Below are positions 13,530 to 25,749 of a stretch of DNA of 64,000 nt, piece by piece. The DNA comes from Pempheris klunzingeri (Eukaryota > Chordata > Actinopteri > Acropomatiformes > Pempheridae). The stretch is taken from assembly GCF_042242105.1 (NCBI RefSeq), contig NC_092014.1:8803374-8867373 (forward strand). Direction: 5' to 3'. How positions within the stretch are numbered: position 1 is the stretch's first letter; every line of letters begins with the position of its first letter. The position numbers and the translations under genes are program-made. The notes under the pieces were generated by a model. The model was not told where the DNA came from and searched no databases. It worked only from the letters and a program-made list of their open reading frames with translations.

Positions 13530-14160
13530 GCACCGTTAAAAACAAAAGAAAATATATATTTTTAAAAAGACGATAGTTGCATAGAAACATAAAAATTTTT
13601 TAATAATGAAATGACTATTTGAATATTCAAAAATCAAGGCATATCCCTAGTTTAAACCTATTCAATCTAACCTGAGTAGAATGCAGGGGGCCGTAAGAAA
13701 AATGGGCTCCCAAAATATTTATAGCCCAATTAATGGTAACATTCTCCACTGTAATGTAACACTGTGGGGGCATCGACTAAATGAAAGTTTTAATCATTTA
13801 ACTACTCTTCTTTTGGGGCCATAACTATTTCAAATGTAAATAATACATTTGGTTTATCTACGCTAAAATAGTCATTGTGGAAGAAAAGAAGAAAACATCA
13901 ATATGTTAATAGGTTTCCAAACTTTGGAACTGAACTGTATTTGTATTTGAGATTACAGTACCACCTCTATTTTAACTCCATCCACAATACAATGAAACTC
14001 TCTGAAAAAACACTATAAAATCTCCAGCTGTTTATGAAAGGTGTAGCTCTTCGCAGAACGCTGACACCAGAAACTTACTGTGCGAGTCAAAGCAGGAAGC
14101 CCTTGTTTGGTCTTTGGCATTAGGAAGTCCCTAAAGGACTTAAGTTTACTGTGCAGAACC
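13530..14160. other. Intergenic DNA, nothing recognised
   Basis: AT-rich sequence without a gene or a repeat I can name. Confidence 0.6.
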
Positions 14161-14164
14161 TGAC

Positions 14165-14570
14165 TTCATCATCATATTTTACTGAATCAAAAAAAGTTGT
14201 ACTGAGTGAGGGACAGTGGCCTCCTGCATTTTTCTTTAATGTAAGTTATGGGGTAACTACTGTGCATCAGCACATTTCTAAGACTGGAGAGACAGGTATG
14301 TAGGACGTGGGGAGCTTCTAGATTAGGCTTTTAGAAAGCACTGCAGCGTTCCATGTGTTCATTATCATATTTTACTGAATCCCAAAAAGTTGTGCTGAGT
14401 CTAGGTGAGGCACAGTGGCCTGCTGTTTGCATTTTACTTCAATGTATGATACGGAGTACCTACTGTACATCAGCACAGGCATCAGCACATTTCTAAGACC
14501 GGAGACAGGTATGTGGAACGTGGGGAGCTTCTAGATTGAGCTTTTAGAAAGTACTGCAGTGTCCCGTGGA
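14165..14570. repeat. Local tandem duplication of about 200 bp
   Basis: Two adjacent direct copies, 14165-14357 and 14358-14570. Both begin TTCATnATCATATTTTACTG and both contain CATCAGCACA...TTTCTAAGAC, CAGGTATGT, GTGGGGAGCTTCTAGATT and CTTTTAGAAAG in the same order. The second copy carries a small internal duplication of a CATCAGCACA-like segment. Several substitutions separate the copies, so the event is not recent. No reading frame is preserved in either copy. Confidence 0.85.
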
Positions 14571-17500
14571 GTTTTTGAACACTATGAAACAGTCTGAGAA
14601 TGGATATTTGGCCCCAGTGAGTTCAAAAATGATTTCTGTGAAATTGCAGCTCCGCTCCAGCTCACAACCTTGACAGACAGGACAACATTAACTCCACAAG
14701 ACTGTGAATGTTCCCTTACATTCCATCTAGGGATGATAATCATTAACAGTTTAACCATTAACTGACCATGAGAATGTTGCCCAATTACGAACAATATAAA
14801 GCAGCAAAAGCACAGCGTTAATTAACAAGATTTAAATCAACAAGTAAGATAGAGAACACAATGAAGAATCTGTGCCCCTCTCCACACACCAGCGCTGAAA
14901 AGCAGAACATTTCACTGCAGTAGTGGACGGACCTGGTGCCCCGAATAGTGCACACCCTCAGCGGACCACTCACAGATAATCTGGGCTGAACATCGGGACC
15001 AACCAAGGTACCAGACCAGATTTCTCCTCTGATTGTCAGGAGGGGTGAATCTGGGACAACTCTGCCTAAAACTCCTGTAGCTGGAGCCCATCTTAATGGC
15101 TAATTATCAGTTAATATGGGTCTGCAAATCTGAAGCAAAAACTTTCTCCATTCCTTGTTTATCAGTCAATAAATGCTCTTATCGGTTTTCTCTCCTCTTT
15201 ATTGAAGCTGACCTGTCACATTGTTTGATTGATTGCTTTCATCTCAACATAACGCTGTTGAATTTGTTTTTAGCCTTTTTTATTATGGTTACATTTCATT
15301 ACTGATTAGAGTACCGATTGTTTTCTCAGAGCTTGTCTGTGCATGAGTACTCTCTCTTGTATCTAATATTGGGTGCAGTGTTATATTGTATGTATATCAT
15401 AGCAATATCATGTCATTCCTTACTTAATGTTGATATGGCTGTAGCTATTGTGTGTTGTATTGCCATTATGTAATGTATGTATGTTTTTTTTTTCTGTAAA
15501 TGGTGCTGATGTGGTGTATAGTCGCTATGTACAGAATATCTTTATATTAACCCACCAGAAAAATAGCAGCTAACAAGGATTCAAACAAACAAAAACAAAG
15601 TTTATTCCATCAGAGATCACTGAAAAGATTATTTTCACAGGTACATTGTCCCATTCAGTGCATATCTTGGTCACAATTCTGCATTTATGGAAATAACTAT
15701 TGGCCAGTACGTCATTTTCTGTTTTCTACACTCTGAAATAACGATGTTGGTATTAACCTCATCAGCAAAAAATCCAAACAAAAAAGCCACAGTATTTCTC
15801 TGGCATGTTCAGTGTTAAATCAGTGCAGTAATATAATCGTTTACAGTAGTTTTTATTCCTTCATAAAATAAAAGAGTCTGTAAGAGTGGTCTCTTGAAAA
15901 TGCTGTTTTCCATAGGTGTTAAACAAGCAGCCATGGTGAGGATTCAAACAAGAGCTTGTAGGACACAAAAAAGGTGGCAGAGAGGAATGAGGAGAAGAAA
16001 ATTAGAAGCACTCCTGCTCTGGAGGACATTTTCTTTTCAGAGAGAGAAAGAACTCCTCTCTTCTGCCTCAGTGGTGCCCCTGGCTGTCCCTGTGTTAAGC
16101 TGTGGGAACAGACCACTTGGTGGCACGTACTGAATAGAGGACCTCCGCCCCTTGGCGCTCCGTTAGTGGGCCTGCCAGCAAACAGGCTTTGGACCCTCTC
16201 TTTCTCCTCTTCAGTCTCATCTTGTTATTTTATTCTCTCACAAACACATGTAACACAGCCTTTCATCTTTTTGCTCAATTTTCTTTTTTTGTGATCTAAT
16301 TTCTTTATTTTCTCAAAGGATTTCCTGCTTAATTGTCTTCAGTAGCCTTTTTTTTTTTGCCCCCCCCCAGCCATTCTCCCCTCTTCTGCGGCATCCTCTG
16401 TCATTTTCTCCGCATACACAGCAACAGAAAAGACCAGGACAGATCAGGACAAGATGTGGAAGATGAGAGGAACACCGATTTATAGACGCTTGTGTGTAAT
16501 AATTAGTCATCGCTTTCCAAGTGCTCCTGTACGCTGGGATCTCTATTGTAGAGGGCTGAACTTGGTAACTATGGGCCCTGGTGGTCCAAAACATACTGAC
16601 ACAGGCCAAGTCTATTAACCATAGTGATTTAAGTTTCATGATGAGGCCTGATTTATCCCCACCTATAGAGATGTGGGGCCTTTCACTGTGGCCAACATAC
16701 CGCCCCCTCCCATAGGGGTCTAGGAGTGGAGTGAAGAGGGATAATGGGGGAGGGTGTGGTCTAGGCAGCACCCATTAATGGACAATAGAGCCTGGCATGC
16801 AGATGGACTGATAAAAGGATGGAAGTAAAATCTAAAAAAAAAAAAAGAGAGATTTCACATTTGTGTGCAAGCATGCCTGCAAGCCTGTGTGAAATTAGTT
16901 CCCCTTGATCCCTTTACCCAATAACCAAATCACTGATCATAACTTCAAACTTCTTGTTGTCGAAGATGAAAACCAATTTAGGGATGTATGAAGCCAGACT
17001 GAAAAGTGAAAAAAAAAATTTGCTGTCAAATGCTCTTGTTCCAAGCCGAAAAAATGATTATTTTTCAAAAGCTTCTTTTTCAAACAGGAAACCACTAATG
17101 AGCCAGAGGGTTCTTAGATGAATGAATAAATGAACAAACAGTTCTGAAGCCCTTAATACTCTTATTCTCAGATCTCATATTGTATTGAACGCAGTAGAAC
17201 GATATCAAGCAAGGGCAGAGGAACACATTCAAAATGGGTCTAATGTGCAGAAGCATATTTTGAATGTTCTAGCTGAATTAACTATGCAAGGGATAAGGTG
17301 CAGCGAGCGGGTTATTATTGCAAAACGAATCCTGACAGGGTGATGAAGGAGGTCTCGAGTAATCCTGCAATAATGATCACCACTCGCTGTACATCACCAC
17401 ACTTATTACAATTGTACTAAAGAAAATCACAACTTGACTCCAACTTTAAACCAGCTTTATTGGTTTAAAAATGATTTTATTGCTTCCTTTTTCAGACCTG

Positions 17501-20130
17501 TGTCCATGGCAGCGGTTTGTTATACAGAAATAACAGACCGTAGAGTGCCGCTAATAACCAATCAGAATTGAGCATTCAAAGCCGTGGAATAAAACCTTTT
17601 TAAGTTACACTGAAAAGTCACTTGCTGTGTTGTGCAATTTACAGCAGAGGTAATTACAATATCACCAAAGCCTTATGTACTACAATGTATGAAATTATAG
17701 AAAGCATCTTCAGTTTCCTTAATGATAACAACTTTATTTAGCTCCATTTATCGTACCGTATAAAGCCTCTGTCAGCGAAAATAATCCATCTCACTCCGCA
17801 AACCAGGAGGTGCAATGTGCTGCAGGTTCCTATCATACATATCAAGGGGCATTAATAATGACTATGGTCCATGTATATTGCAAGCTCTCACTCGGCGTGT
17901 TTTGAGTGCTCTGCCTCCCCATGATCTGTGGGAGGACATGGCCCCATACCGCATGAACCATCCATAATCTATGAGCTGCTATGTTTGAATGGAGATAAGG
18001 ATGACTGAGCTGCTGAGCGGCTCTGCCAAAGTCTGGCTGACGCTTCAGGACAACCAAGTCAATGTAGAATTTCACAGGTCGGCGTGAGGTGGCAATGGCC
18101 ACTGCCGGTTTCTGCCAGATTTTCTGTGTGCTTCATTTTTTTCCATGTAAAATATGGTTGAACATCACGCTCCGAACATTCGAAAGACATTTACTTTAAC
18201 CCTGCAATAAAGAGTGGTGTAAACAGTCGATAAATGCTTTGAAACACACTATGATGCAGGGGCACACACGTGTAACAAGGAGCTTATTCCAACATTTCTA
18301 AAAACCTGAAAAATTAATTTGCAAGATTCATAAAACAGCTAATAAATAACGGGCTAAGACTGCAAACACTTCAAGAAAATCAATCAAGAAGGGACAGTTA
18401 TTTTTTTGTGATATAGAAGAGGTGGGATGAGTTACTTGCAGTAATATTACTGCATAGCAACAAGCTGAGGAAAGTTAAGTAAGAAAGGCCCCGCACACCC
18501 ACACAGATGTTACACCTCTGATCAGGCTAAAAGTGGGAGAAGCTATGCTGGAATTTATGTAAGGCCACCTGATAATGATAATAGGTCTAATTAGTCTCGT
18601 CTTAACAAGTGCAAAGCAAACAGGAGAGTCAAGGAGATGTCAATCAAGCACAGTCTGTGCACGCCCACACAGTCCTGAGATGATGTCAATTAGGCAAGAT
18701 AATTAACATCTCGCTGTATGTGTCTATTAACCATGGCTGTGCATGGCCTTTAAAGCTCGTTTGTGTCGTGCCATTTTGTTTTATGCCTTAGTGCAACTAT
18801 AGAACTTCTGCAGTGTAACATCCAGTGTGGCCACAAGTGATGATCACAATCGCAAACAGTAAAGAGCAGCACAAGAATATCAGTTGCAAAATCTAACTGA
18901 AGTTTGCCAACATTAGTCAACTACTCACTACTTGAAAGTTAGCATGTGAATGTGAAAAATAAGTTCAGAGAGCAACTTCCTCCCAGTTAAATTTTCATCC
19001 CCAACTGCTGTTTTAACAAGGGCCTTCAGTGCATTGATCATGTGTAGAAGGTACATCAGATTGGTCGCTGCAGCTGTTACTTCAGTATGTCAGATACATA
19101 TTTAATCACCAGTGAGATAAGGATGGACTGTGTGTCCGTAGATACCCAACGTTTAAGGACACAGATTGGGATCGGACTCCATTCAAAAGAAAGAAAAACT
19201 GCAAAATCAAGACATCCCTACTGCTAACTTCACACTGTTTGGGCAAATGTACTCTTGTTTGTGTGATGCGCTAGCTGGTACTTGACTTTGGAGTATGGTG
19301 CAACTGGGCCAGACATAAAGGGCTTTTATAGTCTCTCCAAGTTCAGTGTTTGGAAGCAGAAGCCTGTTCCAGTCATCTCAAGTGAGGGTGCTCTGTGTAA
19401 AGTTAACTGTTCTAATACAACCTCTAGTACCTTTTTGTGTGGCTGGTGGCTGGGACCATTGTGTTGGTGTGAGGTATTAGTAGTTGTCTTTCCTCCCTGC
19501 GGTAGCGCTGAGTGATGGCCTGCCATTGGAAACACAGGGAGAAAGTTGATGACCCCTGTTACAGCGAAAGTGTGGAAGCTCCTCAAAGGTTAGACGAGTG
19601 GTAGGGTGAGAGAAGAGGGAGCCAGGGAACAATGGAGAGAAGGGGGAGGAACTGGAGGACTATAAACTGCAAAAAGAGGCAACTGTGTAAGGACCAAAAA
19701 AGAAAAAGAAGGGAAAGAGGTCTGACTAGACAAATAGAGCTGGGAACTAAAAACACCCATAGCAGGTGTGGCTTTTACAACAGGGAAGCACACATTACCG
19801 CAAGGGAACTAACGGGGAGGCGTTTGCTTGGCTAAGCGGGGCTTCTCTGTATTCCGGCCCTGTTCTGGTGAAACAAACGTGAGTGGTATTCATACAAAGA
19901 GCATCAGCCCACAGCTGCTGCTTAGAGAGTGATCAAGAATTCAAACACACTCACAGCAGGGGTCAACAGCAAACTTTACAACAGAGGGAAACAAGGCGTT
20001 ATGCAAGGACTCGTGGTGTAAAGTCTGACTACAGGCACGTATGCACATGCAAATTAAATTCACCATACAAGCTTCAGAAGTTTTGATCTTAAATGTTTTT
20101 TCAGTGGGCAGTGATTTGTAACAAAACAAT
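14571..20130. other. Intergenic DNA with possible conserved elements
   Basis: No gene seen. Unique, moderately GC-balanced stretches at about 16480-16650, 17215-17400 and 18540-18790 stand out from the AT-rich background and are discussed in the findings. The longest open frame (minus strand, 16313-16771) has the composition of chance sequence. Confidence 0.6.
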
Positions 20131-20139
20131 AGCAGCTGG

Positions 20140-20620
20140 TGATGGGGAATTGTCTGAGACGCTGCATCCATGGCTGGCCCTGAATATTCTAAATGGCTGG
20201 CTGGTCGTGTGGATTGGCAGCAAAGCAACAATGAATCAGGTGGGGACCATTTCTGGCTATTCCACATGGGAATGGAGCAGAGGATTGCCTTGATGATGCC
20301 GGTTTCATTCCAGAGGAGTACAGCAGTATCCCCAGCAGCTGGCACAGCTTAGCACTGGCCTCCATCAAAACAGCTGCTGCAGGTAGGCACTCTGGGAATA
20401 TGTCCTTGGAGGCCTGAACTTTGAGCACAGCAGCAGAGCCAAAGTGCAACAGCAGGTTGTTCTCAGTGGGTTTACAGACCAGCATGTCCTCTGATTTCGG
20501 GACTCCGTGGAGGGGCAGTGCTGCAATGCTCAAAACACATGTCTCATTATTTGACGCAGACTTTCTCCTCCTGCAGGAAGCTTTGTATGTAGTCAGAGCG
20601 CATATATATATTCACCATAC
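20140..20620 (-). pseudogene. Unidentified broken coding-like block
   Basis: On the minus strand, about 20535 down to 20305 reads as a continuous protein with G/C-rich third positions and ordinary composition. It includes LPLHGVPKSEDMLVCKPTEN, then LLLHFGSAAVLKVQASKDI, then LMEASAKLCQLLGILLYSSG. Just upstream, about 20615-20560, a different frame reads YIQSFLQEEKVCVK before stop codons. Downstream of about 20305 a third frame stays open to about 20140. Three frames in succession suggest an old gene fragment or processed pseudogene with at least two indels, though exon joints cannot be excluded. I do not recognise the parent protein. A chance open frame is the main alternative. Confidence 0.35.
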
Positions 20621-20639
20621 AGGAGGCCTGCAACAGTAA

Positions 20640-23600
20640 AGCAGGCAGGGTGGTATACTAGTTAAGCATCATATTGAAGCCCGTAATTAATGAGCTTTTA
20701 TTCATTAACTTCTAACCCACTGGCAAATTGTCACACTCTCCGAAACCAATCATTTCCAGGCGAATCCCCTCTGTCAACCCCACCTCTTCAAAATTGCTTT
20801 TATATACAACTAACTTGTAACAGCAAATACATTTAAGAGAAACATAATGCCACCTAGATTATGTATTTTTATAACATAATGAGGAAATGCAAAGTAATAA
20901 AATGTAACAATTTTTAATTAGTCCCTCCGATATCTGCTTGTAGCTACATTTAGGCATTCGCAGCACTTGGTTAAGTTTAGACAAAGATTGTGGTCTTGCG
21001 GTAAAGTAATCAATAAACCAGAAGTGACTTAAAGCATGAGAGAGGACATGTTTAATTTACTAATATCTAAGAAACCCCAGTCTTTCTCTAACCTTAACCA
21101 AACCCCATTTTGTTGCTTAGACCAAATCACACTCCCTTGTCGTAATGAAAAAGAGGGTAAAGCGAGACTTCTCTAAGAACTGTCTGTCCCCGTAAAAACA
21201 GAATTTTACAGTGACTCTCTCTTGCAACATCCAACACCGTCAATCTGATTAATCATTACACTCTCAGTAAAGTTTAATACGGTGAAATGCTGCAACCGTC
21301 TCTGATGTTAAAACAGTTTGACAGGGCAGGCTGTTAACCAGACAGTCAACCATCTGTTATTTTACAATTGAAATAAATTGTGTTTCTGCCATATTTTTGG
21401 CACTTTTTACACATAAGCTTCAATATATCAAGAACTGGGCCTACACAACAATGAACAGGAATCAAGCATTTGTGGCATGTTTTAAAGTTCATGAACATCA
21501 TCGGCGCGTCTAGGCTTTTAAAATGTATAACCTTTGGGATGTGACTGTATATTCACAAAGCTGCTATTCAGAATGTGAATGGAAAGCGGAGGGAGAAAAC
21601 TAAAACGCCAGGAATGGTACAATAAGAGCATTCACCTGTTGAGAGCCAGCTTGAATATCTGCTGCATTACTACAAACTTGTACACTTTGGTCACTTCTTG
21701 AACTCCGGCAGTTTTCTTCCGTCTGTGTGAGTGAGTCACCGTTTTATTTTTATCGCTGTGAAGGAGGAAGCCCCACTGACTCCCTCAGGTTGGACTCCTC
21801 GGGAAACATCACACAGGAAGAAGAGAGAGAGAAAGGGCTCCTCCCTGTGGCGAGGCTACAGCTGTCCATCTCAATGAGAGGGTGAGAGACTCCATAGCAA
21901 CAGCCCTACATAGCAACAGTGTCTTTGAATAAAGATAGCCTTGGATGCCATTCAGAGAGTATCCTGTATCTTCAGTCCTTAGAAACAGAGGACATTGTAA
22001 GGGAGTACTGTATCATATGCAGGCTACTTAGCATAAAATCGGCCTCTTTTGCTTTTTACAATAGACTGCATGAGTTTACATTGTACAAGTATGAGATTCA
22101 CTCCAACTACAGGCTGTGAAATAATATTAAAAAAACTCAGAAAACTCAGCTGCTGATTTCCCATTTCTGCGAGGCAGAGAATAGAAAACTGAAGCGCAAA
22201 AAGTGGCAAATCCATTCAGAACAGAGACGCCTAGCAGAGAGCGTTCAAAGACTGAAGATCTGCATTTAAATAACAACACCTCTTAGACCCCTCCGGTAGA
22301 AACATCTCAACCAAGAATTTGTCACTCTCCATTTGAACTTTTCCTTCGTCATTTCCACACTCCGTATGATGAATCATTCAAAACGCTGAGCTCGAAATGA
22401 GACCAGACAGGACAGAAGCTTGCCTCATACTGAGCTTGCCGCAGCCAGCCCAAGTCCAATTTCAGTCCAACAATGCAATACTTTGATCAGTCTATACGGC
22501 TGATTTAGGATGTCACTACTACCTGTCTATCACTCCTACGCAGCCCCTCCAGGAGACGGAGAGCTGAGCACACTGGGATTGGGACATGCCAGGAAATCGG
22601 GAGCGGGGTGGCACTAGACAGTGGCTGACTTCCAAATCAAGGATGCATGTCAAGCCAAAAATGCCCTGGCATCCTTGTCAGTCGTGAGCAGTATCATACG
22701 ATAGTCAAAGTCATGTGTTTCTCCTCTAAAGTATCAAAGGATAACTCTAGTGATATTCTATATTTTTACAAGTGTTGCCTGCGTAGCCAAAGCATAATAT
22801 ACTGTGGCTTATATCTCAAAAAAGAGCCCCACTGTTACCAAAAAAAAAAAAACTATTGAAAATATATACATGAGCCACAAAATGGGTGATATTTTCCTTT
22901 ATCAGGATGAGCACTGTAGATTTTTTCAAATTCACTGCTGAAAACAGTCTTCAACAAGCACTCTATTTATTTACATTGCAGTAATGTTTGGTGAAAACCA
23001 CGGCGCCAAGGTGTTAAAGGAAATCATTTAGCCTTTTTGAAATGAAAGAATAAATCTGTGATCCATTTTACTTTCTCAGTAGGGAGAAATGGGATTTGGT
23101 TCAGAGCCACATACAGGGTAGGGTAAGTAAAAAAAAAAAAAAAAAAATAGATTAAGGTGTTGTTAGTTTTGGTCTTTGTTAACAATATAAAAATATGTTA
23201 AAAAAAATGCTTTTTGTAATAAAAGTTGCCTGCTGACAAAAAAAAGAAAATATTAGCGGCTCATCAGATGCAAAAAGAATCTGTTTATTCTATGTGCAAA
23301 CGTGACGCACTGTGAAAAGATGTGACAAAATACATCTTTTGACATTAAGTACTGTTTTATGCTATTTACTCCACATTAAAAAGTGTAAACTCTGACCAGC
23401 ACTGTGTGACAGCTACTGACGAGTCTTTTCAATGTTGCACGGCTCACTCAAAAAAACAAACCTCCTGCCTCTCACTGTCACATATTAGCTTGGTTGCTTT
23501 TGGCTCCCTGTGGCTGTTATGTGAATGGGACCTGTGCCTGTTCTGTCACACTTTGATCATTCCCATTATTAACCATTCACCAGATACATCTGTCAGATGC

Positions 23601-23970
23601 ATTTCACAGTTATGCTTTCACACAATTTAGTACCTGCTGCAACATCACAATGTTGAGTATCAACAGGGGTTGGACACTATACCAGCAACACCTGTGCAAT
23701 CGAATGCAATCTAGTGCCGAAGCCCTGCAACAAATGACTCAAATCTTTTTGAAGACGACGCTCCGCTTTTGTTCAGACTGTGTCAGAACTGTTTGGTAGC
23801 ATTGGAGATTTTAATGCAGCCCTATTCTTGATCATCATCTTTTTTATTTTCATGTAATGTAGATAGAAACCTACCAAGAAGCATTTTTTAGAAACATACT
23901 AGGTAAAATGCGTCATGACTATTTCCTGCTGTTCTTTGTCACTTTGCTTCTTTACTGTGATGCCTTCTCT
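20640..23970. other. Intergenic DNA, nothing recognised
   Basis: AT-rich sequence with A-runs (for example 23130-23147) and short open frames below 75 codons. No gene or nameable repeat seen. Confidence 0.6.
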
Positions 23971-23981
23971 TTTTGCTCCAG

Positions 23982-24071
23982 GTCTCACTGACACAAAAAG
24001 AGTAAGGAGGATGTCAAAGGCAACATGGATCTGAGTGCTTCCGTCAGTAGAAATATAGCTTCACTCCCCTG
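23982..24071 (+). ncRNA. Possible non-coding or 5'UTR exon
   Basis: A 90-base segment is bounded by a good acceptor (pyrimidine-rich TTCTCTTTTTGCTCCAG) and a consensus donor (CTG|GTGAGT). All three plus-strand frames contain stops, so it cannot be an internal coding exon. An ATG at 24025 opens a frame that runs into the donor, which would fit a first coding exon or UTR exon. No partner exon was identified. Splice-like signals occur by chance at this scale. Confidence 0.25.
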
Positions 24072-24499
24072 GTGAGTTCTTTGGGACTCTTGGCCCAGCT
24101 GTAGAAGAAGACAGACGTTTTTTTTCCATCGTAGACTATCTGGTCTCTTTGTTCTGAGGACTTTGTCTTCTGTTCTCTTCTGTCTTATGTTTGCATTTCA
24201 TCCACTCTCATACGTAAAGTCAGGCAACCATTAGCTAACGAAGTGAAATGTTAAACTCCAATGAACTGACAGTCATTAATTCACACTTCTTACTGTTGTG
24301 CAGTGAGAAATTACCAGCTCTTTGACATAAGACAGTGGTCATGAAAAACAGTGTGAATCTTTGGTTTTAGTTACAGTTTATAATTATAAGACATTTTACT
24401 GTTGAATATGAGCTTATATAGATTTAAATTGCCAGAAGAAATAGTAGAAAAATCTCAACTAATCTCCATTTAACACACTCACAACCTCTTGTGCACGCA

Positions 24500-24830
24500 G
24501 ACACTTGCTTTCTTCATTATTTCAGGACTTTCATTGTCGGCTTACCTTTTATTTTGTACTCCTATTACTATATTATAAATATTGCCTAATTGTTCATACT
24601 GTACATATTATTTATTAGTTCTGTTAATATAATAGTTAACATATTGACATATCATGGATGTTTATTTTGTTTCATGCCTTCTCTCTATTTGTCTACTATT
24701 CATTCTGTAGGCTATATTAGATTATCTTGATATACTTCAATATTGCTACGGCTTGTAATATCTAGTTAGATGCTGAACTGTATTTAGTTGTACTGTGTGC
24801 AATAAAGTTTAATCTAGCATAATGTAAAGA
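24500..24830 (+). other. AT-rich segment ending in AATAAA
   Basis: A strongly AT-rich stretch ends in GTGTGCAATAAAGTTTAATC, with AATAAA at 24801-24806. It could be an mRNA 3' end or the tail of a retroelement; fish LINE/SINE tails often end in a very similar AATAAAGTT(T/G)AATCTA string. I favour a repeat tail. Confidence 0.35.
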
Positions 24831-25020
24831 TTTTTGTATCTTTTAGATGGTAACTAAGTTGGAGCTGTTCTCAATCAATGGATGCAACATTGTGTCTAAA
24901 CCCAGAGGACGTCCCGTCACCTATACTCTCTTTACATCAAATCAAGGAGCACAACAGAAATTTGTCTTGGATTTCATTGTGGCATTCTTGACGTACAGCA
25001 TTACATCTTTGACATGACGT

Positions 25021-25745
25021 TCTTTACTCAAGTAGAAGTACAGGTACTAAAGACTGATTAAAAAGTGCTGATTCAACTTCTTTACTCATGGAAAAGTGAG
25101 AAAGTCATGAAACAGTATAGGCTCTGAAATGTACTCAAAAGTATAAAAGTAAATACTAGCCTGCCGAAGGACATTCCTACCGGCTGGTTCTGTGCAAAGC
25201 TAACTGAACCTCATATCAATATAATTCTGCTACACTGGCAATGTTGGCTGATTCACTTTCACCCATGTCGCTGCTAGTTCTCACATTCACATTCACTTAA
25301 CACCTTTTCTCCACGGTCGAGTCTCCCTCTCTTGTCTCTTTTGTCTCTTTTGTCTCTTTTGTCTTGCCATGTCTTTTACAGCATTTCGGTCTTGTTACGT
25401 CTGTTCTGTGTGATACGCACCGATGGATACACTTAGGGATTGTCTTTTTTTATCCGTTACCGTCCAAATCATTTAGGATGAAATCGGTCTTGATGTTGGG
25501 AAGGTGCACAGTGATCCAAAAATTAAAAAAAATAAATGGATTATTCCTCTTGAATGCATTAAAAGTAAAAGTGAAGAGTTTGTTGTGGAAATGTAAGGAG
25601 TAGAAAGTACCTATGTGTGTTTAAATGTAGCAGGTAAAAGTAAGAAGTTGTCAGGAAAATAAATACTTAAGTGCAGTACAGATACTTGAAAACTCTGCTT
25701 AAGTAAAGTTATGAAGAATTTGTATTTTGTTCCTTCTAACCTCTC
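25021..25745 (+). mobile_element. Non-autonomous DNA repeat rich in AAGTAC/AAAGTA
   Basis: The two flanks, 25021-25160 and 25560-25745, carry the AAGTACAGGTAC, AAAAGTAAAAGT and CTTAAGTGCAGTACAGATAC motifs of a very common teleost repeat, which I recall as a hAT-like non-autonomous element. It ends in a degraded TTCCTTCTAACCTCT. The middle holds unrelated sequence, including a 9-bp tandem repeat at 25331-25365. Confidence 0.55.
25331..25365. repeat. Tandem repeat, 9-bp unit TTTTGTCTC
   Basis: About four copies of CTTTTGTCT/TTGTCTCTT in direct tandem, ending in CTTGCC. Confidence 0.85.
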
Positions 25746-25749
25746 GTCA

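Noticed and set aside
16313..16771. Minus-strand open frame of 152 codons
   Set aside because: The longest frame of the intergenic part, but it has no recognisable motif and low-complexity ends from a T-run and C-run; it could be chance.
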